Notes: generated by a model not told the origin, from the letters alone. A stretch of 64,000 nucleotides of DNA from Lysinibacillus sp. B2A1 (GCA_002973635.1 CP027224.1:2986501-3050500), one strand, 5' to 3'; positions 1 to 9,168 are shown, counted from the stretch's first letter. Made by a program: numbers and translations.

Positions 1-57
1 TGATTTTTTTTAGATTATCACTTGCTTAGTCAAGTGAAAACGAGGAGGAAATGAATC

Positions 58-999
58 ATGAACAAATTAAGTGGACACCACCATATATCCATGCTAACGA
101 AAAATGGCAAAAGCAATAATAATTTCTATACAAAAATTCTAGGTTTACGTCGAGTGAAAAAGACAGTGAATCAGGATTCGCCATCGATGTATCACTTATT
201 TTATGGAGATTTAACAGGAGCAGCAGGTACTGAATTAACATTTTTTGAGATGCCTGTCGCAGGACGTACAGTTCGAGGCACAAATGCCATTACTCGCATT
301 GGCCTACTTGTGCCAAGCTATGCTAGTTTGCAATATTGGCAAGAACGTTTTCAACAGTTAGAGGTCAAACACAGTGATATTGCAACCTATGCAGGAAAAG
401 ATGCATTGTTTTTTGAAGATCATGAAGGCTTACGGATGGTGCTTTTAAACCATCATGGTCACGAAACACCAGCCCATTGGCAGACTTGGGATGGCACTGA
501 AATTCCTGAAGAGCATCGTATTCTAGGAATGGGTACGGTTGAAATAACAGTTCGTTACTTACAAAGAACGGTGAATTTATTAAAGAATTTATTTGGTTAT
601 ACAGTTATTACAGATGATGAAAAAGAGGTAGTGCTGCAATCCATTGCAGGTGAAGTACTAGGTGAATTTATTGTCAAGGAATTAGAAGGACCAAGTGAAA
701 AACCAGGACGAGGTAGCATTCATCACCTTGCATTACGTGTGGAGACAGTCGAAGAATTACAGGAATGGGATGTCAAAATTAAGGAGCAAGGCTTTGATAG
801 TACGGGTGTTGTGGATCGTTATTATTTCCAAAGTCTTTACTTTAGAGATCGCAATGGTATTTTATTTGAAATGGCTACAGACGGTCCAGGATTTACAGTT
901 GATTCAGCAGTAGAGGATCTTGGCAAGGAGCTTGATCTTCCACCATTTTTAGAAGAAAAACGCGCAGAAATAGAAGCTATTCTAGAACCATTAGAGTAA
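58..999 (+). CDS. VOC-family ring-cleaving dioxygenase (MhqA/MhqO type)
   Basis: A 313-residue protein with two glyoxalase/VOC halves. Metal-ligand-like residues are visible: the HHHIS motif near residue 8 and HHLALRV near residue 222, with a late acidic ligand in the FRDRNGILFEMATDG segment. The arrangement matches the Bacillus MhqA/MhqO/YkcA family, extradiol-type dioxygenases that open hydroquinone or catechol rings during quinone stress. The ATG is preceded by GAGGAGG at a good distance. An imperfect palindrome CACTTG-N6-CAAGTG lies 22 bases upstream of the start and could be an operator or the end of an upstream terminator. The substrate cannot be read from sequence. Confidence 0.85.
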   Translation: MNKLSGHHHISMLTKNGKSNNNFYTKILGLRRVKKTVNQDSPSMYHLFYGDLTGAAGTELTFFEMPVAGRTVRGTNAITRIGLLVPSYASLQYWQERFQQLEVKHSDIATYAGKDALFFEDHEGLRMVLLNHHGHETPAHWQTWDGTEIPEEHRILGMGTVEITVRYLQRTVNLLKNLFGYTVITDDEKEVVLQSIAGEVLGEFIVKELEGPSEKPGRGSIHHLALRVETVEELQEWDVKIKEQGFDSTGVVDRYYFQSLYFRDRNGILFEMATDGPGFTVDSAVEDLGKELDLPPFLEEKRAEIEAILEPLE

Positions 1000-1034
1000 T
1001 AATGTGTTTGATAATGCCTATATATAGCGGTTTG

Positions 1035-1070
1035 AGTGGGGGTTAGTTATGAACTAGCCCCACTTTTTTG
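1035..1070 (+). terminator. Rho-independent terminator after the dioxygenase
   Basis: The hairpin AGTGGGG...CCCCACT is followed by six T residues. It ends the transcript of the dioxygenase gene. Confidence 0.8.
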
Positions 1071-1598
1071 TTATAACCTTTCTATTTAGTTTAACTATTG
1101 AATGTTCCAAACAATTAAGTGTATGATGGGGTGGTGTATATTCTAGAAATTTTGACCTGTGACTGATTTGATCTTAATACAATTGGAGGATAATAGGTTA
1201 TTTTCATTATTTTAAGACCAACTTTTTACAAAGTATTAGATGACTGATTTTTAAAAATTTGAGTTTTCGAAATTAAAATTTAAATTTGATAGATAAGAAT
1301 CCGCTTTGAACAAATTTTTTTCAAAATGGATTCTTTTTCTTTATTGTATGAAACTAGTTTAAGAAGGTGCTTTTTATCAAACTTTATTTTAAAGCTACTG
1401 TGTACTGAAAGCAGATTTAATAGCTGTAGTTTTGATCAAATTACAATGGATAGTTTACCAGAAGAATAAAACTTTAAATTCGAAGCCTAATAAGAAAATG
1501 GTCATTATTAAGCAATTAAGGTTTACATAATAACTGAAAAAAAAGCATTAACCGAAAGGATAAATCCTTATCGTTAATGCCTTTTATTTTCACTTAGC
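1071..1598. other. Gene-free AT-rich stretch with a hairpin and dispersed repeat
   Basis: No credible gene is seen. An imperfect hairpin with arms AAGAATCC and GGATTCTT followed by a T-rich run lies at 1295-1341. A copy of the ATCAAACTTTATT repeat (see the repeat entries) lies at 1375-1400, with a partial inverted copy at 1423-1445. A second T-rich hairpin (arms around 1545-1590) faces the convergent gene. Confidence 0.5.
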
Positions 1599-1940
1599 TT
1601 AAATGGATCTTTTATAAGCATGCATTGTCGAAGTATATTGGAATACTTTAGGGTTGATTAGTCCCTCACGTAAATCCATCATCCCTAATTGTCCCATTCT
1701 ATTCAGTAAAGGAATCAACCAACTACCACTTGGTGCACTTTGTAACACTTTAATTTGATTGGTTGATAATTCTGAAACTTTATTAACGTCAATTGGTTCT
1801 TTGGCATTTTCTATCGTTTCTTGAAAAGCTTTCGTATCAACTTTATACATATTTTTGCCAACTTGTTCAGTAAAACCTTTGTATCCGTAAGCTCCTCGAA
1901 GTATAAATAGCCTTATACTCATATCTTCCATAGAAACCAT
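1599..1940 (-). CDS. Hypothetical protein
   Basis: A 113-residue soluble protein that I do not recognise. The start chosen is the ATG giving MVSMEDMS, because AGAGGTG lies nine bases upstream; a GTG four codons earlier overlaps that site. No signal peptide or membrane segment is seen. It sits 34 bases downstream of a secreted protein on the same strand, so the two are probably cotranscribed and may work together, for instance as a secreted factor with its partner. That pairing is inference from distance only. Confidence 0.5.
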   Translation of the reverse strand: MVSMEDMSIRLFILRGAYGYKGFTEQVGKNMYKVDTKAFQETIENAKEPIDVNKVSELSTNQIKVLQSAPSGSWLIPLLNRMGQLGMMDLREGLINPKVFQYTSTMHAYKRSI

Positions 1941-1974
1941 TTTTAAATACACCTCTCTTCAATGGATTCTTATA

Positions 1975-2577
1975 TTATAAATGTGGAATATTTAAAGTTC
2001 TTTCAATGGTGTTCCAAGGGTAACTACTTGAAGTACAATTAAACTTATATAATGCAGAAGTTCCACTTGAGATTTTTAAGTCTGAATTAAAAGTTACTGT
2101 ATAATAAAACCCATCTACAATTCTGTCATTATTAGAATCTATGGAAGCAACATTAATTTTATAATCACGATTTTGATAAGTAATACGCTCATCATCTAAC
2201 CATTGATTTTCACTTCCATAACCAACTTGCATCACTCCTATGGAAACTTTGCCTGAAACTGCATGAGAAGTTTGTGTGCGAAGATCCTCAGTATATTCAT
2301 TGCTTGTTCCGACTTGTGATGCTATTTGATCAATATAGAGAGCTGTTAATGGTGGCGCTGGACCTCTTAGAACTGGACTATTTTTTACTTCTTCTTTAAT
2401 TTTAGTAGCCTCATCTGAAGTTACTAATGTAATTGTCCAATCAGGATGTTCTGTTTTTAGATTTTCAATTAATGGATCTACTTCAAGCTTATCTTTTTCT
2501 ACTTCTGAAGCTTCAGCTGTATTTAGCCCCAAAAAGCCACTTGTTAAAATTCCAACAGCTAGTAAATATTTCTTCAT
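1975..2577 (-). CDS. Secreted hypothetical protein
   Basis: A 200-residue protein with a clear signal peptide: MKKY, a hydrophobic stretch and a likely cleavage after the AEA-S segment near residue 24. The mature part is polar and rich in beta-prone stretches with no cysteine pair obvious beyond one late Cys. No family is recognised with confidence. ATG at the start has AAGGAG nine bases upstream; a TTG two codons earlier is less well placed. It probably forms an operon with the small hypothetical gene that follows. It could be a secreted effector or a spore-associated protein; the sequence does not decide this. Confidence 0.6.
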   Translation of the reverse strand: MKKYLLAVGILTSGFLGLNTAEASEVEKDKLEVDPLIENLKTEHPDWTITLVTSDEATKIKEEVKNSPVLRGPAPPLTALYIDQIASQVGTSNEYTEDLRTQTSHAVSGKVSIGVMQVGYGSENQWLDDERITYQNRDYKINVASIDSNNDRIVDGFYYTVTFNSDLKISSGTSALYKFNCTSSSYPWNTIERTLNIPHL

Positions 2578-2919
2578 ATACAACTTCTCCTTTTACATTA
2601 TTTGTAACACATTATAATCATCGGATAAAAAATAGAATACTTAACAATATTTAACAAAATTAACAATTGATTATTTAAATAAACTTATTATCACTTCAGA
2701 AAATGTTCATTTTAAGTAGATCCTAGCTGAACAATATAGCGTGTGTTTTGTTCCAAAACTCTCCCTTTTCTGAACATCTGTGTTTTTGATTAGAAAGGGG
2801 GATTTTTTATTGCTTTAAATGTAATAAAACCCTGTTCATTATTCTATGTTCAATAACCAACACGTTCTCATCTTATGTTACAATGGAATCAAAGCAAAAA
2901 TGAGAAAGAGTGATACTTG

Positions 2920-3513
2920 ATGTTAATTGGATATGCATGTGTGTCGACAGGATTACAAAATTTAGATTTACAAACAGATGCGTTAACACAATATGGTTGT
3001 ACAAAAATTTTTCACGATAAAATGAGTGGGGCAAAAAAACAACGTCCAGGTTTAGAGGAAGTACTTCAGTATGCACGTGAAGGTGACACCATTGTCGTTT
3101 GGCGATTGGACCGACTAGGACGTAACATACAAGATTTGATTCAAATTGTGAACAGCTTAAATGAATGTGGTGTTGGCTTTCATAGTCTTCAAGAAAATCT
3201 AACAATGGACAAAAGTAATGCAACCGGGCAATTAATGTTTCACTTGTTCGCAGCATTTGCGGAATTTGAACATAATCTAATCGAAGAACGCTCTGCTGCA
3301 GGTCGAGCAGCTGCAAAGGCACGTGGACGTCTAGGTGGACGTCCGGAGAAGTATGGACCAAAAGATATTGAAATGATGAAGGCTTTAATTGAAAGTGGTA
3401 CACCAATTAAAGATGTTGCAGAAAAGTGGGGCGTATCTCGGACGACGATTTATCGCTATTTAGAAAGAGAGAAGCCAGGTACCTCTACAACACACAATCC
3501 AGCCGATTCCTGA
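2920..3513 (+). CDS. Serine recombinase (Tn3-type resolvase/invertase)
   Basis: A 197-residue small serine recombinase. The N-terminal catalytic domain keeps IGYACVST with the nucleophile Ser in the VST motif (usually RVST; here the Arg is replaced by Cys, ACVST), the DRLGRN helix and the FAEFEHNLIEER segment; the C-terminal HTH contains VAEKWGVSRTTIYRYL. The loss of the usual Arg before Val-Ser in the active-site strand is notable. The last residues run into a dispersed repeat, so the natural stop was probably lost. It may be the tnpR of a decayed Tn3-like transposon whose tnpA debris is seen near 53.5 kb. ATG is used; a TTG directly before it is also possible. Confidence 0.8.
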   Translation: MLIGYACVSTGLQNLDLQTDALTQYGCTKIFHDKMSGAKKQRPGLEEVLQYAREGDTIVVWRLDRLGRNIQDLIQIVNSLNECGVGFHSLQENLTMDKSNATGQLMFHLFAAFAEFEHNLIEERSAAGRAAAKARGRLGGRPEKYGPKDIEMMKALIESGTPIKDVAEKWGVSRTTIYRYLEREKPGTSTTHNPADS

Positions 3514-3660
3514 ACCCTGCTTATGGATCACCGAAAACACCAGGTACGCAGCTGGTAGATTTGTTTCTTATGAACTGCATCGATCAAGCCAGGAATCTCT
3601 GCATGTGGTAATTATTTTGATGTCTTATTCATTAGTGTGGGTTTGAAATAAAGTTGAACT
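3478..3660 (+). repeat. Dispersed repeat copy A (core plus one terminal repeat)
   Basis: The core contains the words AAGCCAGGTACCTCT, CCTGAACCCTGCTTATGGA, AAAACACCAGGTACGCAGCTG and GATCAAGCCAGGAATCTCTG. Closely similar words in the same order occur at 7600-7800 and 46655-46765. The right end at 3640-3657 (GGTTTGAAATAAAGTT) is a version of the terminal repeat of the copy at 46641-46793. The 3' end of the recombinase gene reads into this copy. Confidence 0.6.
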
Positions 3661-3729
3661 GTTTATAAAAAAGTCGCACCGTTTTGAAAAAAGTTTAACC
3701 GTTTAGGTTTGGATCAGGGCAGATTAATT

Positions 3730-3759
3730 TTGCACGCTTTTTCTCATACATGCTATACT
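3730..3759 (+). promoter_or_regulatory. Promoter of the erm leader transcript
   Basis: TTGCAC at 3730-3735 and TATACT at 3754-3759 are separated by 18 bases and lie just upstream of the first leader peptide. Confidence 0.6.
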
Positions 3760-3787
3760 TATTGTAAGTATGCAAGGAGGGGTTCTA

Positions 3788-3844
3788 GTGGGTATATGTT
3801 GTATATTTGTAATTAATATCCTTATTTATGATTTTAAAAATTAA
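3788..3844 (+). CDS. erm leader peptide 1 (18 aa)
   Basis: A GTG-started reading frame preceded by a strong AAGGAGG seven bases upstream encodes MGICCIFVINILIYDFKN. It shares MGI and the uninterrupted core IFVIN with the second leader peptide behind it. The IFVI core is the known macrolide-dependent ribosome arrest motif of the ErmC leader. Known two-leader erm genes (ermA, ermG) have a first peptide of different sequence as far as I recall, so an arrest core in both is unusual. Translation is inferred from the ribosome site and the motif. Confidence 0.65.
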   Translation: MGICCIFVINILIYDFKN

Positions 3845-3870
3845 AATTCATAATAAAGGAGAATTAATAC

Positions 3871-3904
3871 ATGGGCATTTTTAGCATTTTTGTAATAAAT
3901 ACAG

Positions 3905-3930
<26 letters not shown>
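3871..3930 (+). CDS. ermCL: erm leader peptide 2 (ErmCL-type, 19 aa)
   Basis: The encoded peptide MGIFSIFVINTVHYQPNEK is nearly the classical ErmC leader peptide, differing at three positions by memory (Ser to Asn in the arrest core flank, and near the C-terminus). AAAGGAG lies nine bases before the ATG. With a macrolide bound, the ribosome is known to stall on the IFVI core, which frees the downstream erm start site. Confidence 0.92.
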
Positions 3931-4728
<798 letters not shown>

Positions 4729-4825
4729 TAGAAATCTAATATTCGAAAAATGGGTGCTTTAATGGAGAAAATATCATAGAAATAGTCAAAATTTTTTATA
4801 AAAGAATGATTCAATAAAATATATT

Positions 4826-4872
4826 AAGAGGGTTTTTTGATTAATCTTTTTTCAAAAAACGCTCTTTCTTTT
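4826..4872 (+). terminator. Terminator-like hairpin after erm
   Basis: Arms AAGAGGGTTTTTTGA and TTCAAAAAACGCTCTT form a long hairpin followed by a T-rich run, about 100 bases after the erm stop. A short sequence resembling the erm start region (around 4762-4798) lies between; it could be debris of a second copy. Confidence 0.55.
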
Positions 4873-5215
4873 TGCATGTTTATCAAGGTTATTAGTATTA
4901 ACTTGATCAATCTTTATTCTAAAGCTACAGATGAAAAAGTTGATTTATGTGATTCTTGAAAAATTTTAATCAAACTTTTTTATAAAAATTAACTTCATAC
5001 GTAAACAAAGTCTACTTATTTTGATTAAACTTTAATTTAAACTGAGTGGATTTCTTCCATATAGAATCAATGTTCATGACTTGCTTTTAATCAAACTTTA
5101 TTCCAAACCAACAATTAAAAAGAAATTTTATACTTTCTAACAAAATTAACTGAAAAGTGTGTTATTATAACAATATGTTATTTATTACAAAATATAGTGT
5201 ATATTTCAATAAAAA
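4873..5215. repeat. Irregular array of ATCAAACTTTATT repeats
   Basis: Four related copies occur in the same direction at about 4907-4931, 4968-4990, 5020-5044 and 5086-5111, each starting near ATCAAWCTTT and ending near AAACYRAC or AAAGCTAC. The same word is the terminal repeat of the element at 46641-46793 and occurs inverted at 8910-8936. No gene is seen here. Confidence 0.5.
5208..5215 (+). repeat. 8-bp target-site duplication, left copy
   Basis: AATAAAAA directly abuts the left inverted repeat of the ISL3 element; the same eight bases follow its right end at 6532-6539. Eight-base duplications are characteristic of the ISL3 family. Confidence 0.85.
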
Positions 5216-5282
5216 GGTTCTTCACCATAACTTGTGGTTGATTTTCTATTAATTCAATAATTTTACATTTCCTTATAGAAGA

Positions 5283-5344
5283 AAAGCGAAAACTCACGTA
5301 TCGTAATTGTTGTCGAGACAAACCACGAGAGGAGTTTTCGCTTT
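5283..5344 (+). promoter_or_regulatory. Start-masking hairpin of the ISL3 transposase
   Basis: AAAGCGAAAACTC (5283-5295) is perfectly complementary to GAGTTTTCGCTTT (5332-5344). The right arm contains the end of the ribosome site and the start of the TTG codon. In other IS families such hairpins block translation from read-through transcripts; that role here is inference. Confidence 0.6.
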
Positions 5345-6500
5345 GTACTCCAAGTTTATCAAAATGCTATTACCGTTACCATCTTTTTTCGAAGTTTCTT
5401 TTCCATCTGATGAAGAACCAAATGTATTTCCTATTACAGTAGGTGCTTATTCAGTGCCATGTCCAATTTGCCAAGAAAAAACAATTCGTCATGCACAAAC
5501 ATTACGTCGTTTTCGTCATGGCTATGCTTGGCACCTTGGATTTATTTGGATTGAGATGGCGATTCCACGTCATCGTTGTGTTGCTTGCGACCTCACATTT
5601 ACCTATGACTTCGGTTTAGGGATTGTACAAGCGTCTTCGGCTCTGTTTCGTAGAGAACTTGTGAGGCGTTGCCACGGTCGTTCCATTGCTGATGTAGCAC
5701 GTGAATATGAACTGCCCTACACGACTGTTGAGCGTTGGTATTACTTGCTGGCAGCTGATGAATTAACCGAAGAAATTGCCACAACTATCTGTATAGACGA
5801 GTTCGCTTTGCGCAAAGGACATCATTATGCGACCAGTGTTTTAAATGCCGACACAGGTCGTATTTTGGCGATTGTTCCTCACCGAAATCAAGACGCAATT
5901 ACTGCTGTTTTACAGAAAGTAACAGGTCCTATTCGTGCGGTGGTCAGTGATTTTGCTCCAGCGATGGCGAACGCAATTCAAGCCGTTTATCCAACTGCGA
6001 TTCATGTGCTGGATCGCTTTCATCTCGTGCAATTTTTTACCGAAGCTCAGCAGCGAAGACGACGGTATTTAGGAGAAGCCAAAAAGCAACATAAATCGCG
6101 ATTCATTGACCGTTGTTTGGCACGAAAACCTGAACAATTAACGGAAGAAGAACGCGGATTTGTTGCACAGTGGCACAAGGAAGATTTGCCTACAAAACAT
6201 ATTTATCAAGCAATGAATCATATGCGTTATGTACTGAAAGCGACAACGATGACACAAGCAAAACGACGATTAACAGAATGGTTTAAAAGGTATCAATTTC
6301 ATCTTTGTGGTGCCGTTTCTAAAATCGCAAAAACATTGATAACACGTGAAAAAGCATTGCTGGATACCATTATTTCACCGCTATCAAATGGCATGATGGA
6401 AGGCACAAATAATAAAATTAAACTCATCAAAAGACGTGGTTTTGGCTATCGAAATGAAGACCGTTTATTTCTTCGTTTACGTTTAGAAACAGGTCGCTGA
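5343..6500 (+). CDS. ISL3-family transposase
   Basis: A 385-residue DDE transposase with an N-terminal zinc-finger pair (CPICQEK and CVAC), an HTH segment (SIADVAREYELPYTTVERW), catalytic Asp residues in CIDEFALRKG and VVSDFAP, and the late Glu in NGMMEGTNNKIK. The start is TTG at 5343, eight bases after GAGAGGAG; an ATG lies seven codons later. The ribosome site and first two bases of the TTG are inside the right arm of a 13-bp perfect inverted repeat whose left arm is 5283-5295, so transcripts entering from outside the element would fold and hide the start. Confidence 0.9.
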   Translation: MYSKFIKMLLPLPSFFEVSFPSDEEPNVFPITVGAYSVPCPICQEKTIRHAQTLRRFRHGYAWHLGFIWIEMAIPRHRCVACDLTFTYDFGLGIVQASSALFRRELVRRCHGRSIADVAREYELPYTTVERWYYLLAADELTEEIATTICIDEFALRKGHHYATSVLNADTGRILAIVPHRNQDAITAVLQKVTGPIRAVVSDFAPAMANAIQAVYPTAIHVLDRFHLVQFFTEAQQRRRRYLGEAKKQHKSRFIDRCLARKPEQLTEEERGFVAQWHKEDLPTKHIYQAMNHMRYVLKATTMTQAKRRLTEWFKRYQFHLCGAVSKIAKTLITREKALLDTIISPLSNGMMEGTNNKIKLIKRRGFGYRNEDRLFLRLRLETGR

Positions 6501-6634
6501 TTTTGTCACCCACGACTTTTGGTGAAGAACCAATAAAAAGGAATTTTGGTTTTACCTAACGAGATTTATGCATAACCTCTCTCTATAACAAAAATATAGA
6601 TGGTTCAAAAAACATAAAAAAAGGTGGAAAATTT

Positions 6635-7594
6635 ATGACAATCGTTGATATTGAGCAAAAAGCTTATGAAGAATTGAAATGGTATGCTATTAGAGAATTA
6701 AACGCACAACCTAATTCATTTACAAACCCTAGTTTATATAGTTATAACATTAATAATGCAGATGCTGTGCCATATATAGTAAATTTTAAATCTAATCCTC
6801 AAATATTATTAACATCTGTTCAAGTTTTAACAAATGATACAAGTATACAGCAATCCCAAACGCTTAAATTTTCACAAAAGTGTACAGAGACTACTACAAC
6901 AAGTACCACAACTGGATATAAGATTGGCACAAGTATTAAATCTACTACTAAAGGTAAAATAAAAGTAGGATTTTTAATGGCTGGAGAGATCGAACAAACT
7001 GTAGAAGTATCTTTAACAGGGGAATATAATCATAGTACTACTCAAACTACAACAAGTAGTCATGAAGAATTGTGGGAATATACTCAACCTGTACTAGTTC
7101 CTGCTAGAAGTAAAGTTATAGCGACAATGTATATTATGGGAGGCCCTGTTACAGTTCCTATGACCTTATCTGCCAATATTGCTGGAACTGGAGTCTCCCC
7201 AAAAGGGAGTCCTTATTCTTTTTCAAAAATATATTTTAAAAAACAAAATTCTTCAGCTAATTCTTCGTTATCAGCTAGGGCATCGGTCCTTTATAATCCA
7301 AAATGGCCTGGGTATTCTCCTGTGTTTACAGGAGTAGGAGAAAATTATTCATTAAATGTAGAAGGCGCATCTATTAGTTCAAATACAGTTAGCTTATATT
7401 CTTATGTAGAATTCAAAGAATATCCATTATCTACTGATACTGCTAATCTTGTTGCCGTTCCAATGAGAGAATATTATTCTACGCCAATTCTTAGAGATGG
7501 TACGCCTGCGCTTATTCCAGCGGATTCATTTAACCCATATTCAAGATTTGCCTCTGTAGATCATAATGCACATTCAATGAGTGAAGAGGAGTGA
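6635..7594 (+). CDS. ETX/MTX2-type aerolysin-like pore-forming toxin
   Basis: A 319-residue protein. The central part (about residues 66-165) shows the pattern of ETX/MTX2 toxins: NDTSIQQSQTLKFS, long Ser/Thr-rich strands alternating with hydrophobics, a putative membrane-inserting hairpin around KVGFLMAGEIEQTVEVS, then VLVPARSKV before a further beta-rich half. There is no signal peptide, unlike Mtx2/Mtx3 but like parasporal Mpp proteins, so it may be released on lysis or packed in spores. GGTGG-type ribosome site precedes the ATG. It lies 103 bases behind the ISL3 element, which may separate it from its old promoter. Target host cannot be predicted; it could be insecticidal by family resemblance. 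Confidence 0.75.
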   Translation: MTIVDIEQKAYEELKWYAIRELNAQPNSFTNPSLYSYNINNADAVPYIVNFKSNPQILLTSVQVLTNDTSIQQSQTLKFSQKCTETTTTSTTTGYKIGTSIKSTTKGKIKVGFLMAGEIEQTVEVSLTGEYNHSTTQTTTSSHEELWEYTQPVLVPARSKVIATMYIMGGPVTVPMTLSANIAGTGVSPKGSPYSFSKIYFKKQNSSANSSLSARASVLYNPKWPGYSPVFTGVGENYSLNVEGASISSNTVSLYSYVEFKEYPLSTDTANLVAVPMREYYSTPILRDGTPALIPADSFNPYSRFASVDHNAHSMSEEE

Positions 7595-7599
7595 ATAAA

Positions 7600-7800
7600 T
7601 CGTATTGATCAAGCCAGTTACCTCCTACAGCATCCGATCCTGCCAATTCTTGAAGCCTGTTTACGGACCATCAAAAACACCAGGTACTTAGCTGATAAAC
7701 TTGTTCCTTCTGAACGCATCAATTAAGCTGGTATCTCTGCAGCACCTGATCTGGCTAATATCTGAAGTTTGCTTTGGACCAAAGAAAATTCCTTGCTTTT
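7600..7800 (+). repeat. Dispersed repeat copy B (about 1.6 tandem units)
   Basis: The core word order of copy A recurs: GATCAAGCCAGTTACCTCC, TTCTTGAAGCCTGTTTACGGA, AAAACACCAGGTACTTAGCTG, then a second, partial unit (TAAGCTGGTATCTCTGCAGC, ATCTGAAGTTTGCTTTGGACC). The two units are offset by roughly 115-118 bases. It begins immediately after the toxin stop codon. Confidence 0.6.
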
Positions 7801-7894
7801 ACGGTGCTTCTTTGATTACATTAGGCCATGGAATTAAATGAACTTTTAGCAGCATTGGAAATAGACTTTACAGTAGAGAATTAAGGTGAAGTCG

Positions 7895-8486
7895 ATGCAT
7901 AGTATTTATCAAGTCAAAGTAAAGAAGAACTATAACAATAAGTGAGGAATGAAGATCCATCTGTCCAATCTTTAACTGATTTCATTTCTTATGTAAAAAG
8001 TAATAACATATTACAGATAAATAAAGGTTTATTAAGTCCAGAGGCTATAACTGAGTATATTCATAAGATTCAATTGCCAAAAACAGATGAAATGATTGTT
8101 GTTTTTACGAATGTGAAATATCGTCCACTACACATATGTAGAATGAATCCTACAATGACAGACGATATCCGTCATACTTTGACGGAAGGCTTTATGGTTG
8201 GAAGTATGAATGTATGTTTAGTACCAGGAATGATGGTAATGGATTTGTAATTTTCTATAATCATCCAAGTAGCCTGGAAGAAATAAGTGAACAAGATTTG
8301 GAAATAACTGAAGATATTAATCTAATAAGCAAAATATTAGCGTTAGAATATTTTGAACATTTTGTTATAGGTAAAGATGGTGTATTTTCATTTGCTGAAG
8401 AAATGGATTTTACTCGGAGTGCTCATGCAGGGTATCAAGCTTATATAAAATCAAAGTTTTCTAAAAGGGAAAATTTAGCAAATTAA
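7895..8486 (+). pseudogene. RadC-like JAB-domain protein, frameshifted
   Basis: Three consecutive frames read as one protein: a short start (MHSIYQVKVKK at 7895), a middle (7942-8210, ending near SMNVCLV) and an end (8214-8486) with FVIFYNHPSSLEEISEQD, ALEYFEHFVIGKDGVFSF. The pattern is that of RadC/YeeS JAB-MPN proteins (NHPSG, S-x-x-D, DHxIIG). One metal-ligand His of the family HxH is Tyr here and two frameshifts break the gene, so it is almost certainly dead. Confidence 0.6.
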
Positions 8487-8559
8487 CTAGGTAGGTAATA
8501 GTTATATCATACAGGGCATTCGGTTATGCCGTACAGTACAATACCTGAAATTAGGTACA

Positions 8560-8625
8560 AATTATAATTGTATCAATCAAGTCAGGTACCTCTGCAGCAT
8601 TGATCTGAAAAAATTGAAAACCTAC
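8560..8625 (+). repeat. Dispersed repeat copy C (fragment)
   Basis: Contains ATCAAGTCAGGTACCTCTGCAGCATTGATCTG, the junction word of copies A and B, without the rest of the core. Written in parts: AATCAAGTCAGG, TACCTCTGCAGC, ATTGATCTG. Confidence 0.5.
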
Positions 8626-8638
8626 TATTGTTGTGTCT

Positions 8639-8674
8639 AGCCAAACCATTTTTGAATGGTTTGGCTATTTTTTA
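8639..8674 (+). terminator. Strong bidirectional terminator
   Basis: The perfect 12-bp stem AGCCAAACCATT / AATGGTTTGGCT with loop TTTG is followed by ATTTTTT. Confidence 0.8.
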
Positions 8675-8687
8675 GACATAGCATAAA

Positions 8688-8905
8688 TTAATGATTGTCC
8701 AAGTCTTCTTTACGTTCCTCGAATCTTTCAATGTGCGGTTTATGATGTAGATCCTCTAACTTTTTTCAGCCTCTATAGCGTCTCCTAAGTTATCATACAA
8801 TCCACCATATATACGTTGATTGTTAATATCGATTGTAACTTTATATTTTTGACCATTTGCTCTTTTTACAACTGTAACACCTGTTTTACTATTGTAATCA
8901 GGTTT
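8688..8905 (-). pseudogene. Fragment resembling an AP2-like DNA-binding domain
   Basis: On the minus strand the remains read KTGVTVVKRANGQKYKV, TIDINNQRIYGGLYDNLGDA, then after a one-base frameshift KKLEDLHHKPHIERFEER and a stop. The pattern (basic strands, GGLYDN, A-x-x-A) recalls AP2-type domains of phage or homing-endonuclease proteins. No intact start is present. Confidence 0.35.
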
Positions 8906-8909
8906 ACGT

Positions 8910-9000
8910 GTAGTTTTATAAAAAAGTTTGATTATAATTCCTGTGTTGATATGTAGGCTTTATTCTTATTCCACAAACGGGCCTGATTGTGGAGTAACTC
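8910..9000. repeat. Inverted ATCAAACTTTATT repeat and TCCACAA hairpin
   Basis: GTAGTTTTATAAAAAAGTTTG followed by ATTATAATTCCTGTGTTGAT repeats almost exactly at 46774-46810. It is followed by the hairpin TTATTCCACAAACGGGCC / TGATTGTGGAGTAA at about 8966-8999, a member of the CAACAATCGGGC palindrome family. Confidence 0.5.
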
Positions 9001-9168
9001 AATCTCAATATAATTGGATATTTACAAAAAAAAATTAGAAGAGGAAATATAAATATCCCTAAATATAGATGTGATGTTTGCACTCGAAAAAATTTGTTAA
9101 TAATAAGTGTTTTCAAATAGGAAAAGAGTTTTTTTACTAATGGGTGTTTTATCATCTTCTCCAACTAA

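Larger units (their letters stand above)
5216..6531 (+). mobile_element. Complete ISL3-family insertion sequence
   Basis: The element is bounded by imperfect inverted repeats beginning GGTTCTTCACCA (left) and ending TGGTGAAGAACC (right); about 22 of the first 26 bases match between ends. It carries one transposase gene and is flanked by a perfect 8-bp duplication AATAAAAA, so the insertion is recent. It sits between the erm region and the toxin gene. A decayed relative with a recognisable right end lies at 47240-47651. Confidence 0.92.

Noticed and set aside
19..36. CACTTG-N6-CAAGTG as an MhqR operator
   Set aside because: It does not match the remembered MhqR or YodB consensus; it may be an upstream terminator.
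2873..3406. 177-aa minus-strand frame opposite the recombinase
   Set aside because: Shadow frame; the plus strand has clear recombinase motifs.
3426..3611. 61-aa frame inside and behind the recombinase gene
   Set aside because: It is the dispersed repeat translated in another frame; the same words in copy B contain stops.
4873..5111. CRISPR-like array of AT-rich repeats
   Set aside because: Spacing and repeat sequence are irregular, repeats are not palindromic and no cas genes are present.
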